Positions 24,721-33,001 of a stretch of 64,000 bases of DNA are shown here, piece by piece (the first letter of the stretch is position 1; each line of letters opens with the position of its first letter). A program made the position numbers and the translations under genes. Under the pieces are notes generated by a model, which was given only the letters and a program-made list of their open reading frames with translations, had not been told where the DNA came from and searched no databases. Source of the DNA: Streptomyces bambusae. Its GTDB lineage: Bacteria; Actinomycetota; Actinomycetes; Streptomycetales; Streptomycetaceae. Location: contig NZ_JAJAUZ010000015.1 in the NCBI RefSeq assembly GCF_020532645.1, forward strand, positions 62,001-126,000, given 5' to 3'.

Positions 24721-25616
24721 GAGGGCCTCCCGGTGCGCGGGGCGGCGGCCAGGGCCGTCAGCAGGTCGGCCACCGCCTCGACGTGCCGGACGTCGTCGAG
24801 CGGCGGGCACAGGTCCACGTCCGTCACGACGGCCGTGTCCGCGGCCGGTGCCAGGCGGAGTTCGAACAACGGGGTGCCGAGCGCGGCCGCCAACTGCCGG
24901 CACCGTTCCCCGACGTCCGCCGGCCCGGCCGGGCCGGCGAGCCCCGGGGAGCCGGTGCGCGGGCCGATCACGCGGCCGCCCGCCACCAGAAGCCGGTTCC
25001 GCGGCCCGGCCGGCGGCGCTTCGGGCAGCACGTCCACCGGGACCGGCGACCCGGTCCCGCCCGGCCACGCGAGCCGCGGCACATGCCGCTCGGCCGGGCC
25101 CGCAGCAGGCGCCAGACCGCCGCGGGTCGCGCCGCCCCGCCGCGCCACCGGCAGCCCGCACCGTTCGGCGTGGACCAGCGCGGCGACCGGCGAGACGGTC
25201 CCGTGGACGGTGCCGAACGCGCTGGTCACCCCCACCACCCGGGGCGCCAGCGAGAGCAGCCAACTCGCCAGCAGCGCCTGCCGCTCGGTGTGCGCGTACG
25301 CCGCGTCCTTGGCGCGCGCGGCCGCGGCGGCCGCACCGCCGACGGCCCCCCGGGCCGGGGCCGGATACGGCAGCCCCGCCGACCGGTTGAGCACCGCCCC
25401 GACCGTCCCGTCGGCCAGGACGGTCCCCGTCGGCAGGACGACCGTGGTGGACGCCTCGCCCCGCGTGTCGATCCGGTGGGTCCAGCGGGCCCGGGCGAGG
25501 CCGCCCGGGGTGACGGCGAGGACCCGCGCGCCGCCCACCCGGGCCGCCAGGGCCCGGGTCACCGCGGCCGCACCGCCGTCCCCCGGACCCGCCAGCACCA
25601 CGAAGGTTCCGCTCAC
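24717..25616 (-). CDS. Uncharacterised 299-aa protein, second gene of the M6/ATP-grasp operon
   Basis: A soluble 299-residue protein. The N-terminus (MSGTFVVLAGPGDGGAAAVT) looks like a Rossmann-type or preATP-grasp fold. The middle has LASWLLSLAPRVVGVTSAFG. The end has LRLAPAADTAVVTDVDLCPP, a spacing that recalls the acidic metal-site strands of ATP-grasp proteins without the full ATP site. It may be a catalytically dead ATP-grasp relative acting as a partner subunit (inference). It overlaps the genes on both sides by four bases. Confidence 0.75.
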   Translation of the reverse strand: MSGTFVVLAGPGDGGAAAVTRALAARVGGARVLAVTPGGLARARWTHRIDTRGEASTTVVLPTGTVLADGTVGAVLNRSAGLPYPAPARGAVGGAAAAAARAKDAAYAHTERQALLASWLLSLAPRVVGVTSAFGTVHGTVSPVAALVHAERCGLPVARRGGATRGGLAPAAGPAERHVPRLAWPGGTGSPVPVDVLPEAPPAGPRNRLLVAGGRVIGPRTGSPGLAGPAGPADVGERCRQLAAALGTPLFELRLAPAADTAVVTDVDLCPPLDDVRHVEAVADLLTALAAAPRTGRPS

Positions 25617-27589
25617 GGCTGCGGCAGGCCGTCGTACGCCCGCTTGGCCTGCGCGTCGCCGTCCTCGACGGCCTCACGCAGCGACTCCTCGCCGGTGTCG
25701 TACCGCGGACCGCCGTGCAGGTCCGGCCGCAGCTCGCCGCCGATGAACGGCTCGGCGTCCGGCGGGTACTCCTCCGCCCCGGCCATCGCCCGCTCCAGCG
25801 CGGCGAGCCGGTACTGAAGGTCCGCAACGGCCTCGGCCAGCTCCGACGGGTCACCGGCCGCCGCCGGGCCACCGCCCGGCACCGCCCGAGAACCGCCGAC
25901 CGGACCGCCCGGCCCGGTCGCTCCGGAGGGCGGCTGGAACCCGCCGTCGATGTCGTCCTTGCCCTCCTTGACCGGACTCTTGTCCGGCTGCACGTCCTTC
26001 AGGTCCTTGCGCTCCTTGAACGGCTCCTTGAGGTCCTTCCCGCCCTCCTTCCGGTCCTTGACGTCCTTGCGGTCCTTCCGCTCCTTGAAGGGCTCCTTGA
26101 CGTCCTTCGCACCCTCCTTGCCGTCCTTCAGGTCCTTGCGGTCCTTGAAGTCCTTCTGCTCCTTCGCGCCCTCCTTCACCTCCTTGACCGGCGACTTCCC
26201 GCAGGACACCGAGACCTCCGCGGTCATCGTGGCGGCCGGCGGGGAGATCCGGGTGACGGAGACACAGGTGCCGGCGCCCGCATGGGAGTCCGAGTCGGGG
26301 GCGCTGGTCGCGGTGAAGGACGTGTTCCCGCTGCTCCCCGGGAAGGGGTCGCCGTCGTCCCCGCGGTTCACGCTCAGCTCGAGTTCGCGCTGGTTGTCCG
26401 CCTGCACCAGGCGGACCCGGTAGTGGTTCTCGTCCGTGTTGTCGGGCCGGCTCTCGTCGATGTGCCAGATCAGCAGCCCCTCGCCGGGCAGTTCGGCGTC
26501 GTAGCCGGTCCGCTGGCGGTTCTCCAGCAGGAAGTACTCGCTGCCGCCGGCGCCGTTCTTCCAGAGCCGGTGGACGGTGCGGCCGGTCTTGACGTCCGGG
26601 AAGGACTCGGTGCCGCCGGCCGTGACCACCTTGGTCGCGGCCCAGCCCTGGTTGACCTTGCACCACGCCGACGGGTGCCCCGGGACGTCCCCGCCGCCGT
26701 TCCACGAACCCGCGCCCATCAGGCACCAGCGGCCGACGCCCTCCGAGCTGTCGTCCGTGTCGTACAGGTCGGGGAAGCCGAACAGCAGGTGGCCCAGCTC
26801 GTGCGCGCAGACGCCGATCCTCGCCTCCTCGGAGATGGTGAGGTAACCGAAGACGCGGGTGCCGTCCGTGACGTGCACGGCGGGCAGCACGTACTTGTGC
26901 GACCAGATGTGGCCCGGATTACCGGTCCGGTCGGCGGCCGGCCCGGCGTGCACCACGATGAACGCGTCCACGTACCCGTTGCCGTCGTTGTCGAACGGCG
27001 CGAAGTTCACGGTCGGGTCGGCGGCCTCCACGGCGTGCTGCGCCATGTCCTGGGACCGGACCGTCCCGGTGGGCCGGCCGATGCCGAAGTTCCCGTTCGC
27101 GTACCAGGCCATCGTCTCCGGCATGCGGAACGGGCCGACCACCTCGCCGACCAGGTCCACCAGTCCGTTCGTGACCTCGCGGAAGTACTCCCGGACGCTG
27201 CCGTGCGGCATCGCACCGAGCGAGAAGAACAGCCTGTCGATGTCGGCCGCCGACTTCTCCATCGGCTGGTCCGAGAAGTCGGCCAGGACGACGATGACGC
27301 GGACGGTGCCGCGCAGCGGGGCCCGGTCGGCAGCCGCGGCGGCGATGGTCGAACGGGACGTCCCCGACGGGAACTCGTCGGGCGGGAAGATCGTGCCGTC
27401 GTCGAGGCCCAGCGGCCTCGGGGTGCGGGCGAAACCCAGCAGCCCGGCGAGCTCGCCGGGACCGTTGCGCAATTCGTTGAGTTCGACGAGCAGGCGCTGC
27501 CTGAGTTCGGGACTCGGCGCGACGGCGCAGAAGGCGGGCGGGACCGTGGGGGTGGCGGAGGCGATCGCGGGCTCGGACATCTCGACCAT
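25613..27589 (-). CDS. M6-family metalloprotease with Lys/Asp/Glu-rich tail
   Basis: A 658-residue protein related to immune inhibitor A. The M6 catalytic domain covers about 95-460, with the zinc motif HELGHLLFG at 263-271 and the downstream MGAGSW Met-turn at 291-296. There is no signal peptide, which is odd for a normally secreted family. Residues 465-546 are a highly charged repeat of KD, KE and RKD pairs with two near-copies of KEPFKERKD (about 498-506 and 521-529), framed by KSPVKE on both sides. A Gly/Pro linker, a short coiled coil (583-604) and an acidic tail follow. GGAG precedes the ATG at 27589. It is the first gene of a four-cistron operon with an ATP-grasp ligase, and its tail could be the ligase's target (inference). 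Confidence 0.88.
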   Translation of the reverse strand: MVEMSEPAIASATPTVPPAFCAVAPSPELRQRLLVELNELRNGPGELAGLLGFARTPRPLGLDDGTIFPPDEFPSGTSRSTIAAAAADRAPLRGTVRVIVVLADFSDQPMEKSAADIDRLFFSLGAMPHGSVREYFREVTNGLVDLVGEVVGPFRMPETMAWYANGNFGIGRPTGTVRSQDMAQHAVEAADPTVNFAPFDNDGNGYVDAFIVVHAGPAADRTGNPGHIWSHKYVLPAVHVTDGTRVFGYLTISEEARIGVCAHELGHLLFGFPDLYDTDDSSEGVGRWCLMGAGSWNGGGDVPGHPSAWCKVNQGWAATKVVTAGGTESFPDVKTGRTVHRLWKNGAGGSEYFLLENRQRTGYDAELPGEGLLIWHIDESRPDNTDENHYRVRLVQADNQRELELSVNRGDDGDPFPGSSGNTSFTATSAPDSDSHAGAGTCVSVTRISPPAATMTAEVSVSCGKSPVKEVKEGAKEQKDFKDRKDLKDGKEGAKDVKEPFKERKDRKDVKDRKEGGKDLKEPFKERKDLKDVQPDKSPVKEGKDDIDGGFQPPSGATGPGGPVGGSRAVPGGGPAAAGDPSELAEAVADLQYRLAALERAMAGAEEYPPDAEPFIGGELRPDLHGGPRYDTGEESLREAVEDGDAQAKRAYDGLPQP

Positions 27590-27779
27590 TCCGACTCCAT
27601 GGCGTGAGTGATGGTCACGGTACGCGAGGAACGTAGCGGTGGCGGGGGGCCGCGGTGCGGGACCGGCATGCCGGGTGTCCGGGGGCGCCCGGGGGCGGCC
27701 GGGGTCACGACGGGGGCGCGGGGCGAACAGCGCGCCGGGCGTGCGCGCCGTCGTACGGGCCGCGCACGGACCTGCACCC

Positions 27780-27810
27780 TTGACCTCAAGTTTGGTTGAG
27801 GTTCTAGCGT
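27780..27810 (+). promoter_or_regulatory. SoxR-type (MerR family) promoter and operator
   Basis: TTGACC (27780-27785) and TAGCGT (27805-27810) are separated by 19 bp, the long spacer typical of MerR-family promoters. Inside it, 27784-27801 reads CCTCAAGTTTGGTTGAGG, which fits the SoxR operator pattern CCTCAAG-4-STTGAGG. The -10 ends six bases before the ATG at 27817, so the mRNA is probably leaderless. Confidence 0.85.
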
Positions 27811-27816
27811 GGCGTC

Positions 27817-29709
27817 ATGGACATGGAAGTCACCGCGTGGACCTCGCTCCACAGTGCGATCAACGCCCAGACGGACCGCCGCCCGTTCTCCGCCGCGACC
27901 CTGCGCCGCATCGCCGCCTTCGCGAAGCCGCACCGCCGCGGCCTCGCCGGGTTCCTCCTGCTGAGCGTGGTCGCCGCGCTCCTGGCGGTGGCCACCCCCG
28001 TGCTCGCCGCCCGCGTCGTGGACGCCATCGTCGACGGCGGCGAGAGCGCCACCGTGGTGCGGCTGGCCCTGCTGATCGCCGTCGTCGCGGTCGCCGAGGC
28101 CGCACTCGGGCTCGTCACCCGCAAGCTGTCCGCCACCCTCGGCGAAGGCCTCATCCTCGACCTGCGCACCGCCGTGTTCGACCACGTCCAGCGGATGCCC
28201 GTCGCCTTCTTCACCCGCACCCGCACCGGCGCGCTCGTCAGCCGCCTCAACAACGACGTGATCGGCGCCCAGCGCGCCTTCAGCAACACGATCTCCGGGG
28301 TGGTCGGCAACGCGGTGACGCTGGTCCTCACCCTCGTCGTGATGCTCGGCATCTCCTGGCAGATCACCCTGCTCGCCCTCCTGCTGCTGCCGGTGTTCGT
28401 CCTGCCCGCCCGCCGGATGGGTGCCCGCATGGCCCGGATGCAGCGCGAGGCCGCCCAGCTCAACGCGGCCATGGGCACCCAGATGACCGAACGGTTCTCC
28501 GCCCCGGGCGCCACCCTCGTCAAGCTGTTCGGGCGCCCCGCCGACGAGTCCGCGGAGTTCGCCGCCCGCGCCGCTCGGGTCCGCGACATCGGCATCCGCA
28601 CCGCCATGGCCCAGTCCCTCTTCATCACCGCCCTCACCCTGGTCTCCGCGCTCGCCCTCGCCCTCGTCTACGGACTCGGCGGCTACTACGCCCTGCGCGG
28701 CACCCTCGACGCCGGCTCCGTCGTCGCCCTCGCCCTGCTGCTGACCCGGCTGTACGCGCCGCTCACCTCGCTGGCCGGGGCCCGGGTCGAGGTGATGAGC
28801 GCCCTCGTCAGCTTCGAGAGGGTCTTCGAGATCCTCGACCTCAAACCCCTGATCGAGGAGCGCCCGGACGCCCGCCGGGTGCCCCCGGGCCCGGTGTCGG
28901 TCGAGTTCGACGCGGTCTCCTTCGGCTATCCCGCACCCGACAAGGTGTCCCTGGCCTCGCTGGAGGAGGTCGCCACCCTGGACTCCCGCGGCGGTACGCA
29001 GGTCCTCCACGACGTGTCGTTCCGCGCCGAACCCGGCCGGATGATCGCCCTGGTCGGGTCCTCCGGCGCCGGCAAGTCCACCATCGCCCAGCTGCTGCCC
29101 CGGCTGTACGACGCCGACGCCGGAGCGGTGCGGCTCAACGGAATCGACGTACGGGACCTCACCGCCGACTCGATCCGCGAGACCCTCGGCATGGTCACCC
29201 AGGACGGCCACCTCTTCCACGAATCGGTCCGCGCGAACCTCCTGCTCGCCCGCCCGGACGCCACCGAGGACGACATCTGGGAGGCGCTGCGCCGGGCCCG
29301 CCTCGACGGCCTGGTCGCCGCGCTGCCGGACGGCCTCGACACCGTCGTCGGCGAGCGGGGCTACCGCCTGTCGGGCGGCGAACGGCAGCGCCTGACCATC
29401 GCCCGGCTGCTGCTGGCCCGCCAGCGCGTCGTCATCCTCGACGAGGCCACCGCGCACCTCGACGCGACCTCCGAAGCCGCCGTCCAGGAAGCCCTGGCCG
29501 AGGCCCTGGACGGCCGGACCGCGATCGTGATCGCCCACCGGTTGTCGACCGTCCTCGCGGCCGACCGGATCCTCGTCGTCGAGGGTGGCCGGATCGTGGA
29601 ACAGGGCACCCACCAGCAGCTGCTGGCCGTAGGCGGACGCTACGAGGAGCTGTACCGGACCCAGTTCGAGGAGTCGGACGCGGACGAAGCCCTGCCGCAG
29701 GGGGCCTGA
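27817..29709 (+). CDS. ABC exporter, fused membrane and ATPase domains
   Basis: A 630-residue half-transporter that should work as a homodimer in the inner membrane. Six transmembrane helices lie at about 45-330. The nucleotide-binding domain (about 365-620) has Walker A VGSSGAGKST, Q-loop VTQDGH, signature LSGGERQRL, Walker B VVILDEAT and switch His in IVIAHRLST. The SoxR-type promoter points to induction by redox-cycling compounds. One of the few Streptomyces SoxR targets is an ABC transporter, so export of a redox-active metabolite or dye is likely. No soxR gene is in the window. It is divergent from the M6/ATP-grasp operon. Confidence 0.94.
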   Translation: MDMEVTAWTSLHSAINAQTDRRPFSAATLRRIAAFAKPHRRGLAGFLLLSVVAALLAVATPVLAARVVDAIVDGGESATVVRLALLIAVVAVAEAALGLVTRKLSATLGEGLILDLRTAVFDHVQRMPVAFFTRTRTGALVSRLNNDVIGAQRAFSNTISGVVGNAVTLVLTLVVMLGISWQITLLALLLLPVFVLPARRMGARMARMQREAAQLNAAMGTQMTERFSAPGATLVKLFGRPADESAEFAARAARVRDIGIRTAMAQSLFITALTLVSALALALVYGLGGYYALRGTLDAGSVVALALLLTRLYAPLTSLAGARVEVMSALVSFERVFEILDLKPLIEERPDARRVPPGPVSVEFDAVSFGYPAPDKVSLASLEEVATLDSRGGTQVLHDVSFRAEPGRMIALVGSSGAGKSTIAQLLPRLYDADAGAVRLNGIDVRDLTADSIRETLGMVTQDGHLFHESVRANLLLARPDATEDDIWEALRRARLDGLVAALPDGLDTVVGERGYRLSGGERQRLTIARLLLARQRVVILDEATAHLDATSEAAVQEALAEALDGRTAIVIAHRLSTVLAADRILVVEGGRIVEQGTHQQLLAVGGRYEELYRTQFEESDADEALPQGA

Positions 29710-29775
29710 CGTACGGTCACGGCGTTGGGGCCCGCCGTACGCCCGGGGCCGTCGCAACCCGGTACCGGACGGACC

Positions 29776-30147
29776 TCATCCGCCGGTCCGGGCCAGCCGG
29801 TAGAAGCAGCCCTCGTGTCCGCCCGGGCCGGTGGCGAGGGCGGAGATCCTGCGGGCCGGCGATCGGACCGTCGCCCGTGACCACCGCGGTGGCCTCCCCG
29901 GTGACGTTCAGCGGGGGGTGGTGCCGGCGCCGCCCGTCAGCCACTTCTCGTGGCGCAGGGCGATCCGGCCCTCGGTGCCGGTGCCCGTGGGGCGGGCCCG
30001 GCCCAGCAGCTTTTGGCGCGGCTCGGAAGTGTCCTCGTGAGTGAGGGTCGCGGTCAGCGGCTCCACCTCCTCGAACGGGTACGGCGCGTGCTCGGACATC
30101 CTGCCGACGGCCGGCTTGATCATGTCGTTCACCAGCCCCCGCACCAT
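29776..30147 (-). pseudogene. Frameshifted remnant of a small gene
   Basis: Three coding-like segments on this strand join only if two frame changes are allowed. The first reads VRGLVNDMIKPAVGRMSEHA to HEKWLTGGAGTTP and hits a stop just after a run of six Cs (about 29914-29923). One more C would continue into LNVTGEATAVVTGDGPIAG. A second shift then leads to ISALATGPGGHEGCFYRLAR and a stop at 29776. The translated text is smooth across both joins, so this was one gene of about 125 codons. Family unknown. It could also reflect sequencing indels in homopolymers. Apart from this remnant I see nothing in 29710-30354. Confidence 0.5.
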
Positions 30148-30354
30148 CCCGTAAGGCGCGCATCGCGGGCGCGCCCTGCGAATGGCCGCCGAGGGCGAAC
30201 CGCTGTCGGGACTGCCCGGGCGGCCGCTGCCCGCGCTCCGCCGCGGCGCACTGCGCGGCCCGCCGATCGACGAACCCGGCCGCCGAACCGGTGACCTGGT
30301 GACCGACGTGGGCCCGCCGGTCACCAGGACCTGCTGATCGGGCATCCTGGCACC

Positions 30355-30786
30355 GTGAAAATGATTGATCTTGAGCCCGGTGATCCCCGGCTCGGCACCG
30401 ATGTACTGCCCGTCCTCCTCGAGCTGCGCCCGCACCTGACCGAGGAGCTGTTCCACGAGATCCACGCCGAGGGCCATCCGCAGGGCCTGCGTTTCACCGC
30501 CGCGTTCACCGACGACGGGCGCTGCGCCGGGGTGGCCGGCTGGCGGATCGTCGTCAACACCGCCACCCGGCGCATGCTTTACGTGGACGACCTGGTCACC
30601 ACGGAGGACACCCGCTCCGAAGGCGTCGGCCGGCAGCTGCTGGCGTACCTCGAAGACCGTGCGCGCAGCGCGGGCTGCCAGTGGATCGAGCTCGACTCAG
30701 GGACGCAGCGCACCCGTGCACACCGCTTCTACCTGCGCGAGCGGATGGACATCACGGCCTTCCACTTCGGCAAGGAACTCGACTGA
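30355..30786 (+). CDS. GNAT-family N-acetyltransferase
   Basis: A 143-residue acetyltransferase. The acetyl-CoA site is RSEGVGRQLLAYLEDRARSA (about 83-102, the R/Q-x-x-G-x-G/A pattern), preceded by the beta strand RRMLYVDDLVTTED. A GRCAGVAGWRIV strand and the C-terminal AHRFYLRERMD complete the fold. The substrate is unknown. GTG 30355 sits six bases after CATCCT, suggesting a leaderless mRNA; ATG 30361 is the alternative. Confidence 0.88.
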   Translation: MKMIDLEPGDPRLGTDVLPVLLELRPHLTEELFHEIHAEGHPQGLRFTAAFTDDGRCAGVAGWRIVVNTATRRMLYVDDLVTTEDTRSEGVGRQLLAYLEDRARSAGCQWIELDSGTQRTRAHRFYLRERMDITAFHFGKELD

Positions 30787-30834
30787 CCTGACGGCCGGCG
30801 AACTGGCCCGCGGCCGCGTCCACGGGGCGGAAGC

Positions 30835-31314
30835 TCAGCCGGCGGCCTTGGCGACCAGGGTGGCGATCGCCGCCTCGGTCTCGGGCGTCAGCTCCGTCAG
30901 AGCGTACGCCGTGGGCCACATCGCACCGTCGTCGATGAGGGCCTGGTCGCTGAAACCGAGCGTCGCGTAGCGGGACTTGAACTTCTCCGCGCTCTGGAAG
31001 AAGCAGACGACCTTGCCGTCCCGGGCGTACGCCGGCATCCCGTACCAGAGCTTCGGCGCCAGCGCCGGCGCGCTCGCCTTGACGATGGCGTGGACCCGCT
31101 CGGCGAGGACCCGGTCCGGCTCCGCCATCTCGGCGATCTTCGCGAGGACGTCGGCCTCGGCATCCGCCTTCGGCGCCTTTGCGCCGCGGCGCGCGGTCGT
31201 CCGCAGCTCCCTGGCGCGCTCCTTCATGGCGTTGCGCTCTTCGTCGGTGAAGGTGTCGGCCTCGTCGGCGGCGGGGGCGGTGCCGCGCTTTGCGGAAGCG
31301 TTCGTGTTCTTCAT
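30835..31314 (-). CDS. DUF1801-family protein
   Basis: A 159-residue soluble protein. The C-terminal 100 residues are the DUF1801 fold (YdhG-like, sometimes called iron chaperone), with APKLWYGMPAYARDGKVVCF and GDGAMWPTAYALTEL-like ends. The first 60 residues are a charged Lys/Ala/Glu extension that looks disordered or DNA/RNA-binding. It is convergent with the GNAT gene before it. Function is not established. Confidence 0.85.
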   Translation of the reverse strand: MKNTNASAKRGTAPAADEADTFTDEERNAMKERARELRTTARRGAKAPKADAEADVLAKIAEMAEPDRVLAERVHAIVKASAPALAPKLWYGMPAYARDGKVVCFFQSAEKFKSRYATLGFSDQALIDDGAMWPTAYALTELTPETEAAIATLVAKAAG

Positions 31315-31482
31315 GAGGGGCCTTCTTTCCCTGCCGGACCGTCGGGGTCGTTCCTCATGCTAGGCAGCCGGCGGGTGCGGCGGCTTCTCCGAAACCGATC
31401 GGTTGCCCGGGCGGCCGACCGGCGGCCCGCAGCGGGGACCCCGGTCCCGGAGTTCAAGATCATCGGGTGCAGAATGACCCGT

Positions 31483-32082
31483 ATGTCGATAACGAACACG
31501 CCGAAAACGGCCACGCTCGACGACGCCGCAACGATCGGGCACACCCTGGCCCGCGCTTTCGGCGACGACCCGATGATGTGCTGGTTCTTCCCCGACGAGG
31601 GCGCGCGCGAGGCGGCGCTGGAGCGCTACTTCACCACCCTGTTCGCCCGCCAGTACGGCCTGCACGCCGTGTGCGAGCGCACCGTGTCCGCCGCCGCGTT
31701 CTGGGTGCCGCCGGAAGCCCAGGCGAAGGCCGTTCCCGACGCGGAGACCATCCGCGAACTCCAGAACATCCTCGGCGACCGCGCGCCGGTGTTCGGAGCC
31801 GCGGTCGAGGCGGCGGCCGGGCACACGCCGCAGGAGCCGCACTGGTACCTGGCCCTGATCGGCGCCGACCCGGCAGCCCAGGGGCAGGGCCACGGCGCGG
31901 CCCTGCTCCGCTCCGGGCTCGCCAAGGCCGACGCCGCCGGGCTGCCCGCGTACCTGGAGTCCTCCAAGCCCGACAACCTGCCCTTCTACGAGCACTTCGG
32001 CTTCCGCGTCCGCGGCGAGGTCCGGCTCCCTGGCGGCGGGCCCCTGCTGTGGGGCATGTGGCGCGAACCCGCAACCGTCTGA
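31483..32082 (+). CDS. GNAT-family N-acetyltransferase
   Basis: A 199-residue acetyltransferase of the type often annotated beside resistance or toxin genes. Substrate-side residues lie in the N-terminal half (HTLARAFGDDPMMCWFFPDE). The acetyl-CoA loop is DPAAQGQGHGAALLRSGLAK at about 126-145. Then LPAYLESSKPDNLPFYEHFG marks the C-terminal beta bulge. CAGAAT lies seven bases before ATG 31483, favouring a leaderless start there; ATG 31474 is also in frame. Confidence 0.88.
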   Translation: MSITNTPKTATLDDAATIGHTLARAFGDDPMMCWFFPDEGAREAALERYFTTLFARQYGLHAVCERTVSAAAFWVPPEAQAKAVPDAETIRELQNILGDRAPVFGAAVEAAAGHTPQEPHWYLALIGADPAAQGQGHGAALLRSGLAKADAAGLPAYLESSKPDNLPFYEHFGFRVRGEVRLPGGGPLLWGMWREPATV

Positions 32083-32117
32083 CGGATCCACCCCCGTCGG
32101 ATCCACCTTCCGTACGC

Positions 32118-32157
32118 CGACGGCCGCCGGGGCGTCATCTGCCCACGGCGGCCGTCG
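32118..32157. terminator. Bidirectional hairpin terminator
   Basis: CGACGGCCGCCG and CGGCGGCCGTCG (12 bp) extend into an inner GGGC/GCCC pairing with one bulged base. It separates two convergent acetyltransferase genes. Confidence 0.75.
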
Positions 32158-32180
32158 TGTTGTGCGCCCGCGGGGGAGGG

Positions 32181-32834
32181 TCAGGAGGCCCGGGGGTGGG
32201 GGATGGGCGTCGCGACCGGCTGCGGGAGCGGGCTCGGGCGGTCCAGGAACGCCAGGACGGCGCGCTTCTCCGGGAGGTGGACCTCCGGGAGGTCGATCTC
32301 GGGCAGGGTGATCTCGCCCTGGCGGACGAAACCGATGCGGCCCAGCAGCGCCAGCGCCTTCTCGTTGCGGGCGTCGGGCTCGCCGACGGCGCGCAGCACG
32401 GCGGGGTCCCGGAAGACGAAGCGGGTCAGCGACCCGATCAGGGTGCGGCTGAAGCCGGGACGCGGGCGGTCCGACGCCGGGGCCAGCATCAGGTGGATGC
32501 CGATGTCGCCCTCCTGCACCTCGTAGCACTCGCTGACCCGGTCCTCGGACGGCTGGTACGTCTGGAACAGCGCCACCGGCTCGTCGTCCAGCCGGACCAT
32601 GAAGGCGTGGTGCGTGTCGCGGCGGTCCACGTCCTCGTATATCTCCTGGACCAGTTCCCGGCTGGCGCCGTTCATGCCCCAGAACTCGGCGCGCTCCTCG
32701 ACGACCCAGGCGTGCAGCACGGCGGAGTCCGCGGCCGGGTCGACGGGGGTGAAGCGCACCGTGCCGAACCCCTCGACGGTCTCGCTGTAGACGTCGGCGC
32801 GGGCAGCGGCGGAGGTGGCGGAGTCGGGTCTCAT
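32181..32834 (-). CDS. IucB/MbtK-type acyltransferase of siderophore metabolism
   Basis: A 217-residue GNAT protein of the siderophore-associated group that acylates hydroxylamine or lysine side chains. Supporting blocks are AEFWGMNGASRELVQEIYED, HHAFMVRLDDEPVALFQTY, GDIGIHLMLA and VGEPDARNEKALALLGRIGF. It is divergent from a siderophore-interacting protein and shares an iron box with it (32954-32972), which supports an iron role. No NRPS or NIS synthetase is in the window, so the siderophore made or modified is unknown. Confidence 0.85.
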   Translation of the reverse strand: MRPDSATSAAARADVYSETVEGFGTVRFTPVDPAADSAVLHAWVVEERAEFWGMNGASRELVQEIYEDVDRRDTHHAFMVRLDDEPVALFQTYQPSEDRVSECYEVQEGDIGIHLMLAPASDRPRPGFSRTLIGSLTRFVFRDPAVLRAVGEPDARNEKALALLGRIGFVRQGEITLPEIDLPEVHLPEKRAVLAFLDRPSPLPQPVATPIPHPRAS

Positions 32835-32953
32835 CGGGTGGCTCGTTCCTTTCGGTGGGCGGGTCCGGCCGTCGGCGGCCGGGGCGGTGTTCTCTCGGGG
32901 CGGGTCCGGGCCGCGACAAGGGGACCCGCAGGCGTGTACCGCCCCCCGAGGTG

Positions 32954-32972
32954 TTAGGTTAGGCTGGCCTAA
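32954..32972. promoter_or_regulatory. Iron box (DmdR1/IdeR/DtxR-type operator)
   Basis: TTAGGTTAGGCTGGCCTAA matches the actinobacterial iron-box consensus TTAGGTTAGGCTnnCCTAA at every fixed position. It lies 30 bp before the siderophore-interacting protein gene and 120 bp before the divergent acyltransferase. Iron-loaded DmdR-type repressor should shut off the first gene and perhaps both. Confidence 0.92.
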
Positions 32973-33001
32973 ATATAACGGTCCAGGGAGGGGTCAGGCG
33001 C

